From contig CAZRJL010000003.1 in NCBI GenBank assembly GCA_964600645.1, forward strand, positions 1 through 44,961: 44,961 nucleotides of DNA, read 5' to 3'. The notes under the pieces are model-generated. The model made no database searches. It was not told where the DNA came from and saw nothing but the letters and a program-made list of their open reading frames with translations. Below, one piece after another: positions 40,082 to 44,961 of this stretch (positions within the stretch are counted from its first letter, which is position 1; each line of letters begins with the position of its first letter). The translations under genes and the position numbers were made by a program. This DNA is from UBA12151 sp964600645 (GTDB lineage: Bacteria > Patescibacteriota > Minisyncoccia > Moranbacterales > UBA9337).

Positions 40082-41875
40082 ATGAATTCCAATACTGAAG
40101 AAATTAAGGCGCGGGTGAATATTATCGATTTTATCGGTGGATATGTCCGCTTGCAAAAAGCCGGCTCAAGCTGGAAAGCTTGTTGTCCTTTTCATAATGA
40201 AAAAACGCCCTCGTTTGTCGTTAATGAGGAAAAACAATTCTGGCATTGTTTTGGTTGTGGAAAAAGCGGAGACATCTTCACTTTTTTGATGGAAATAGAG
40301 GGAGTCGGTTTTCGTGAAGCGTTGAAGATTTTGGCGGATAGGGCAGGAGTACCGCTTCCGGAGTATAATCCGCAAGAAGAGAAAGAAAAAAATCGGGGCG
40401 TGGATATTTTGGAACTTTCGGTGAAATTTTACGAAAAACAACTCTGGGAGGGAATAGGGAAGACAAAAGCATTGGAATATTTGAGGCAAAGAGGGTTGAA
40501 AGACGAAACAATAAAATGGTTTCGTTTGGGATATGCTCCCGACGGATGGCGTAATTTGTTGGATTTTCTGCTTAGCCGGGGTTATGGGATGGAAGAAATT
40601 TCCAAAACCGGAGTAATAGTTAACAAGCAAGATGACTCTCAGCGTTTTTATGATCGCTTCAGGGACAGGATCATTTTTCCGATCGCCGACGCAATGGGAA
40701 AAATTGTCGGTTTTACGGCAAGAGTGGCTCCGGGCGGCGACGAATCGCAAGCGAAATACGTGAACACTCCGGAATCGGAGTTTTATCACAAGAGCCGAAT
40801 TTTGTATGGAATCGACAAGGCTAAGGGAGAAATAAAAAACAAAGACCGAGCGGTTTTAGTGGAGGGAAATATGGATGTTATCGCTTCGCATCAAGCCGGA
40901 ATAAAAAATACTATTGCAGTTTCCGGCACGGCGCTCACGCAACAGCAAATAGATATCATCAAACGCTACACGAGAAACTTGTATTTGTTTTTTGACGCTG
41001 ATACGGCTGGCCGGCAGGCGGCGGTGCGAAGTTGTGAAATGGCCTTTGCAAATGATTTGAATGTTTTTATTATTGAGCCATCTGAAGGAAAAGACGCGGC
41101 TGACATCGCACAGAAAAATCCCAATGATTTGTTGAAACTACTAGAAGGAGCTACCGAGGCGATGGAATATTTCTTGCAAAAATTTTTCGCAAAATATAAT
41201 TCGGAAAACATCGCGGAAAAGAAAAAGATTGTCCGAGATTCTGTTGCGCTGATAATTAATTTTCCCAAAGAAATAGATCGCCAGCACTGGGGAAAAAAGT
41301 TGGCCGAGCGTTTGAGTGTCGATGAAAAAGTGATTTATGAAGAAATATCTCTAGCGAGCAATAGCGCAAATGCTTATCCGGAAAGGAAATTCCGGCAAGA
41401 AACGGACATTTTTTCCAAAAAAAGAAAAAGAAGCACTATTATCGGAGAAAGAATATTTTCTTTGTTGCTTGGAAACGAGGATGTTTGGAAGATGGCGGAA
41501 GAGAAGCGCGGAAGGGAAATGGTGGAATATTTTGCGGATAATGTTTTTTTTGCGGATATTCTGTCATTGGGCAAAAAAAATGATTTTAAATTTGATAAAT
41601 TTGAAATGTTGATTGATGATGAAAAAGAGCGGGAGTTTCTGAGAAAAATGAAATTTTCGAGCGTTGAAGAAGATATTGCTAAAGGCAATGACGTGCTATT
41701 TGACGGGAAATGGAAATATTTTGAACAATTGATGGAGGAATTGAAAAAGGAAAAGAAAAGAGAGCAAGTTGATTTTTTGGTTAAGGAAATCGCATCAGCC
41801 GAAAAAGATGGCGATAAGGAGCGAGTGAAAAAAATAGCGCGAAAATTGTCTGATTTATCCCGGGAAGATAAATGA
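40082..41875 (+). CDS. dnaG: DNA primase
   Basis: A 597-aa primase. N-terminal zinc finger Cys35, His38, Cys56, Cys59 (CPFHNEKTPSF, CFGCGKSGD), then the RNA-polymerase core with the Toprim motif AVLVEGNMDVIASHQAG and FFDADTAGRQAA, and a C-terminal helical region that contacts the helicase. MNSNTEEIKARVNIIDFI fits the family start; a longer frame would run into the tRNA. The ATG is only 2 bases after the tRNA CCA, so no Shine-Dalgarno site can exist after tRNA 3' processing. It is followed by rpoD, as in the classical macromolecular-synthesis operon. Confidence 0.96.
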   Translation: MNSNTEEIKARVNIIDFIGGYVRLQKAGSSWKACCPFHNEKTPSFVVNEEKQFWHCFGCGKSGDIFTFLMEIEGVGFREALKILADRAGVPLPEYNPQEEKEKNRGVDILELSVKFYEKQLWEGIGKTKALEYLRQRGLKDETIKWFRLGYAPDGWRNLLDFLLSRGYGMEEISKTGVIVNKQDDSQRFYDRFRDRIIFPIADAMGKIVGFTARVAPGGDESQAKYVNTPESEFYHKSRILYGIDKAKGEIKNKDRAVLVEGNMDVIASHQAGIKNTIAVSGTALTQQQIDIIKRYTRNLYLFFDADTAGRQAAVRSCEMAFANDLNVFIIEPSEGKDAADIAQKNPNDLLKLLEGATEAMEYFLQKFFAKYNSENIAEKKKIVRDSVALIINFPKEIDRQHWGKKLAERLSVDEKVIYEEISLASNSANAYPERKFRQETDIFSKKRKRSTIIGERIFSLLLGNEDVWKMAEEKRGREMVEYFADNVFFADILSLGKKNDFKFDKFEMLIDDEKEREFLRKMKFSSVEEDIAKGNDVLFDGKWKYFEQLMEELKKEKKREQVDFLVKEIASAEKDGDKERVKKIARKLSDLSREDK

Positions 41876-41956
41876 AATATTGTTTTTGCCGCAGAAGTAG
41901 TATAAAATTAAGTAGCAGAAAAACCTTTCAGTTCTTAATGTAAAAATATATAAGTT

Positions 41957-43306
41957 ATGAGCAAGACAATCAAGAAAAAAAGTAAAATGAAAAAAGCCAA
42001 AAAATCAACATCCAGGAAGTTGGCAAGTAAGATTATAAAGAAAAAAAAGGCGAAGATTGAGCAAAAAAAGCGCAGTGTCAAGGAAACAAAGAAGACTGCA
42101 AAGAAGAAGAAAAATGTCGCAAAAAAGACAGCCAAGAAAGCCGGAGGTTTTTCGCGCGCGACAAAAACAACCAGTAAATCGGTAAAAGTCAAACAGTCAC
42201 AACCCAAGAAAGAAAACTTATTGGAAGAGCTTGTGTCTCGAGGAAAAATCAGGGGGTTTATAACCGAGGATGAAATTATTCATATAATTCCTGAAATAGA
42301 AAAAGATTTAGATGATCTGGAGAATTTATACGAAAAATTGGAAACTAATGGAATTCGAGTAGTGGGATCGGGCGAAATGATTAAGATGGAAGTGGACGCA
42401 ACAGTGGAAAGTTTTGAGAAAGAAAAAAATAGAAAGGAAAAAGAAAGACAGACGATAATCAATGAGGGAGAAGCCAACTCATCCGATTCAGTGCAAATGT
42501 ATTTGAAAGAAATCGGAAGAGTTCCGTTGCTCAAAACTGAGGATGAAATTCGTTTGGCGAAATTGAATGAAAAGGGAGATTTGGCGGCTAAAAAACAACT
42601 TACTGAAGCTAATTTACGATTGGTTGTAAGTATTGCCAAAAAATATGTGGGTCGCTCGCACAATTTGGGTCTTTTGGATTTGATTCAAGAGGGAAATATC
42701 GGTTTGTTTCGAGCGGTGGAAAAATTCGATTATCGCAAAGGATACAAATTTTCCACTTATGCTACTTGGTGGATTCGCCAAGCGATTACGCGCGCGCTGG
42801 CCGATCAATCCAGAACAATCCGCATTCCGGTACATATGGTGGAGACTATCAATAAATATATTCAAATAACCCGTCGCTTGGTTCAGGAATTGGGACGCGA
42901 ACCATTAGCCGAAGAAATTGCGGCAGAAATGGATATGGAAGTAGATAAAATCAGACATATACAAAAAATTTCACAGGAAACGGTTTCATTGGAAACTTCG
43001 GTTGGTGACAGCGATGACGAAAGCGTGCTGGGTGATTTTATTGAGGACACGGAAACGATTATGCCTAATCAAGCCGCCTCAAGAAAATTGCTTACCGGTC
43101 ATGTCGCGGAAGTTCTCAGTGAACTTACTCCTCGCGAGCAAAAAATTCTCAAAATTCGTTTCGGATTGGAAGACGGAGTGACTCATACTTTGGAAGAAGT
43201 CGGGCAGGAATTCGGAGTAACGCGTGAGCGTATTCGTCAAATTGAAGCCAAAGCTTTGGAAAAAATCCGCGATCATTCCGGAGTAAGTAAATTGAAAGAT
43301 TACTAG
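41957..43306 (+). CDS. rpoD: Primary sigma factor RpoD (sigma-70)
   Basis: A 449-aa protein. An unusual Lys/Ser/Thr-rich N-terminal tail (about 1-80, SKMKKAKKSTSRKLASKI...) is followed by a region 1.1-like segment (about 85-140, LVSRGKIRGFITEDEI), regions 1.2-2.4 (DSVQMYLKEIGRVPLL to KFSTYATWWIRQAI), region 3 and region 4.2 (VTRERIRQIEAKALEKI). It directs RNA polymerase to TTGACA/TATAAT promoters, matching those seen here. It is 81 bases after dnaG. Confidence 0.96.
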   Translation: MSKTIKKKSKMKKAKKSTSRKLASKIIKKKKAKIEQKKRSVKETKKTAKKKKNVAKKTAKKAGGFSRATKTTSKSVKVKQSQPKKENLLEELVSRGKIRGFITEDEIIHIIPEIEKDLDDLENLYEKLETNGIRVVGSGEMIKMEVDATVESFEKEKNRKEKERQTIINEGEANSSDSVQMYLKEIGRVPLLKTEDEIRLAKLNEKGDLAAKKQLTEANLRLVVSIAKKYVGRSHNLGLLDLIQEGNIGLFRAVEKFDYRKGYKFSTYATWWIRQAITRALADQSRTIRIPVHMVETINKYIQITRRLVQELGREPLAEEIAAEMDMEVDKIRHIQKISQETVSLETSVGDSDDESVLGDFIEDTETIMPNQAASRKLLTGHVAEVLSELTPREQKILKIRFGLEDGVTHTLEEVGQEFGVTRERIRQIEAKALEKIRDHSGVSKLKDY

Positions 43307-43324
43307 AATTTTTTCAGAAGTAGA

Positions 43325-43440
43325 ATTTGCGTGCTCAAAGAATACTTGTCCGGTTTTCTGAAAAATATTTTTTTCTCCGGCTTTTCGTCGGAACACAGTA
43401 GCTACGAAAAAAACATTTTTTCAGAAAACCTGGTGTTTTT
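43325..43440. repeat. Dispersed hairpin element, copy 2 (probable bidirectional terminator)
   Basis: GGTTTTCTGAAAAATATTTT (from 43352) and AACATTTTTTCAGAAAACC (to 43430) form a near-perfect 24-bp inverted repeat around a GC-containing inner loop (43376-43406). The left flank (TTTGCGTGCTCAAAGAATAC) and right flank (TGGTGTTTTTT) match the element at 16147-16238. Position between convergent rpoD and the M23 gene, with T runs on both sides, suits a bidirectional terminator. Confidence 0.7.
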
Positions 43441-44711
43441 TATTGAAGTAATAAGTTGTATTTCTCTTTGATTTTTTCAAATTCCGGCATTTTGTCCGTA
43501 CCGAGCGGATTTCCTTTCGGCAGATTCATTGCAAGCGGATTAATCGGAGCTCCGTTTAGTTTTATTCCATAATCAAGATGCGGTCCGGTTGACCAGCCAG
43601 TCGATCCAACATAGCCGATTACTTGCCCCTGGGAAACTTGGGCGCCGGATTTTATTCCTTTGCCAAAAGCACTAAGATGGCCGTAGTGAGTAGTGTATCC
43701 ATTGGCATGGCGCAGGCGGACAATATTCCCCCAGCCGCCCTCCCAGCCAGCACTCACAACATCTCCGCGAGCCGTAGCGACGACGGGAGTTCCGGTAGGA
43801 GCCGCATAGTCGATTTGATAGTGGGCACTTACAGTTTTGGTGATGGGATGAACTCGGGCGCCGGTATAGCCGGAGGTTATTTGGCGATAGCTGAGCGGGG
43901 CGCGCAAAAATTGGCGAACCAAGAAATGCCCTTCACTATCATAATGCCCATCCTCATCTCCATTGTCAAAATAGTATCCATAATAATCATTTCCGGCATT
44001 GGTGAATTTTGCCGCCAAAACTTTCCCATCCGGCGCCGGTTTTCCGTCCCGGGTTCTTTTTTCATAAATAACCGTAAAGCTGTCTCCTCGGCGAATTTCC
44101 GTGGTGAAATCGATATCGAAAGAAAAAATATCGGCAATTTCCAAAATCGTGGCTTCGCTGATTCCGGCATTGAGTGCGTCGATATAGAGAAAATTATCAA
44201 TATTAACACTGATATTTTCCTGGGAAATTTCATAAGGAATAGTTTCTTCATTTACAGAAAACTCGTTTTCTTCCCGGCGGACAACAATCATTGTTTCTGT
44301 GTCGTGGTCATATTCCATCCGCATAGCTTTTTCATTCTCATCGAAATAAAAGCGAATATCCCGTCCGATTTTCAGATTGGAAAAGTCATAGACATTTTCC
44401 GCCGACGCAATGATCGCTTCGGTGTCATTGGCATTGAATTTTCCGTGTTCACTGAAAACTTCCGCCGGAATGTCTCCTTCGGAAATGGTATGAGTATCGA
44501 CGCGCTGAGAAATTTTTTCCGGCTGGATGTCTTCCAATGGAGCGGGGGATGGATTTTTTTCAAGAACAACTTCTTTTGATGCTGAAAATTTATTGAAAAT
44601 AAAATAAAAGACAAGCACAATAAGTATTATATAAATAATTCTTGGCTTGATATTTTTCTTTTTCGGCGGTTCCGCTTGGTGATAAATATTTTTATTTGTA
44701 TATATGTCCAT
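43440..44711 (-). CDS. M23 metallopeptidase (peptidoglycan endopeptidase)
   Basis: A 423-aa membrane-anchored protein. A helix (about 25-41) precedes an OapA/LysM-like segment (about 75-115, SEGDIPAEVFSEHGKFN) and a Csd3/MepM-like N-terminal domain (about 120-265). The C-terminal M23 domain follows. Zinc site His297/Asp301 (HYQID), His342/His345 (HYGH) and His378-Leu-Asp380 in GPHLDYG: the third zinc ligand, normally His in HLH, reads Asp. It probably cleaves cross-links for cell division or growth, unless the Asp change disables it. Promoter not obvious. Confidence 0.9.
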   Translation of the reverse strand: MDIYTNKNIYHQAEPPKKKNIKPRIIYIILIVLVFYFIFNKFSASKEVVLEKNPSPAPLEDIQPEKISQRVDTHTISEGDIPAEVFSEHGKFNANDTEAIIASAENVYDFSNLKIGRDIRFYFDENEKAMRMEYDHDTETMIVVRREENEFSVNEETIPYEISQENISVNIDNFLYIDALNAGISEATILEIADIFSFDIDFTTEIRRGDSFTVIYEKRTRDGKPAPDGKVLAAKFTNAGNDYYGYYFDNGDEDGHYDSEGHFLVRQFLRAPLSYRQITSGYTGARVHPITKTVSAHYQIDYAAPTGTPVVATARGDVVSAGWEGGWGNIVRLRHANGYTTHYGHLSAFGKGIKSGAQVSQGQVIGYVGSTGWSTGPHLDYGIKLNGAPINPLAMNLPKGNPLGTDKMPEFEKIKEKYNLLLQ

Positions 44712-44961
44712 TGAATAATCAGTATGATAGGTCTGGCAAATTATTGATACGCATAAAATTGTCCTTATCGTTCATTTTCCCATTTTTTCCCAAAAGTAGC
44801 AATATCCCAAAGTTGAACCCGAATTCAGGCAAGGTTAGAATGTAGGCGCGTGGTATTGATTTATATTTGGCTTTATGGTAGGGTAAAAATGAAGTTTGGC
44901 ATAAAATCATATTTTTTAAAATATTTATGAACAAGAAAAGTATTGTTTATTCGGGCATAGT

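Noticed and set aside
43623..44579. 318-aa plus-strand ORF opposite the M23 gene
   Set aside because: The minus-strand frame has an intact M23 peptidase with all expected motifs; the plus frame has no domain and is a long shadow.
44719..44934. 71-aa minus-strand ORF before the M23 gene
   Set aside because: No recognisable domain, no ribosome site, and it fills the probable promoter region of the M23 gene. Treated as chance.

Overview
The window reads as one contiguous stretch of a small, AT-rich bacterial chromosome, most likely from the Candidate Phyla Radiation (Patescibacteria), probably the Parcubacteria group. The reasons are tight gene packing, few clear Shine-Dalgarno sites, many short secreted or membrane proteins of unknown function, aminoacyl-tRNA synthetases and other housekeeping genes interrupted in frame by palindromic or simple-repeat segments (for example the PSFAKASAGK segment in IleS), a eukaryote-like IleS, and W-rich surface proteins of a kind I associate with these genomes. 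UGA behaves as a stop codon (argS and dnaG end in TGA), so the code is the standard bacterial one and not the recoded one of Gracilibacteria/Absconditabacteria. The placement is inference; no 16S rRNA lies in the window.

Layout. 1-800: repeat-rich, gene-poor DNA with a decayed tyrosine recombinase. 809-4212 (+): comM/yifB, a G5/RlpA-like wall protein and ksgA, facing a UbiA-family membrane protein (4215-5876, -). 6037-7937 (+): two secreted proteins of unknown role ending at a strong terminator. 8023-11359 (-): LCP wall-polymer ligase, pth and thiI. 11481-16379 (+): a 49-aa membrane peptide with its own consensus promoter, an EamA transporter, a membrane-anchored glycosidase-like protein, an L,D-transpeptidase, small membrane proteins and a HAD phosphatase. 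16422-18820 (-): smpB-ssrA (trans-translation) followed by infC-rpmI-rplT. 18943-21039 (+): three surface proteins. 21127-27011 (+): argS, a GT4 glycosyltransferase and ileS. 27180-33691 (+): small zinc-ribbon protein, recO, a DUF11-like repeat protein, tgt, a stand-alone RelA/SpoT-type HD hydrolase and murE, overlapping a convergent DUF212 gene. 34239-35696: lemA-htpX. 35754-38398: a run of small poorly known genes. 38517-43306: pyk, tRNA-Ser(GGA), dnaG and rpoD. 43440-44711 (-): an M23 metallopeptidase.

Themes. Cell-envelope work dominates the recognisable accessory content: LCP ligase, L,D-transpeptidase, RlpA-like protein, MurE, M23 peptidase, LemA/HtpX, UbiA, GT4 and the surface proteins. 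Translation and its rescue form the second theme: SmpB/tmRNA, Pth, KsgA, IF3, L20, L35, ThiI, Tgt, ArgS and IleS.

For a second look, the strongest items are: in-frame repeat elements inside essential genes (four in ileS alone); a set of TATAAT boxes exactly six bases from the ATG (leaderless mRNAs); dnaG starting two bases after a tRNA CCA end; an unusually long 22-residue tmRNA tag; a dispersed hairpin element present at 16147 and 43325; a stand-alone alarmone-hydrolase-like HD protein; and an unknown small-gene cluster at 35754-37908. No complete transposon, prophage, CRISPR array or obvious defence system was found.
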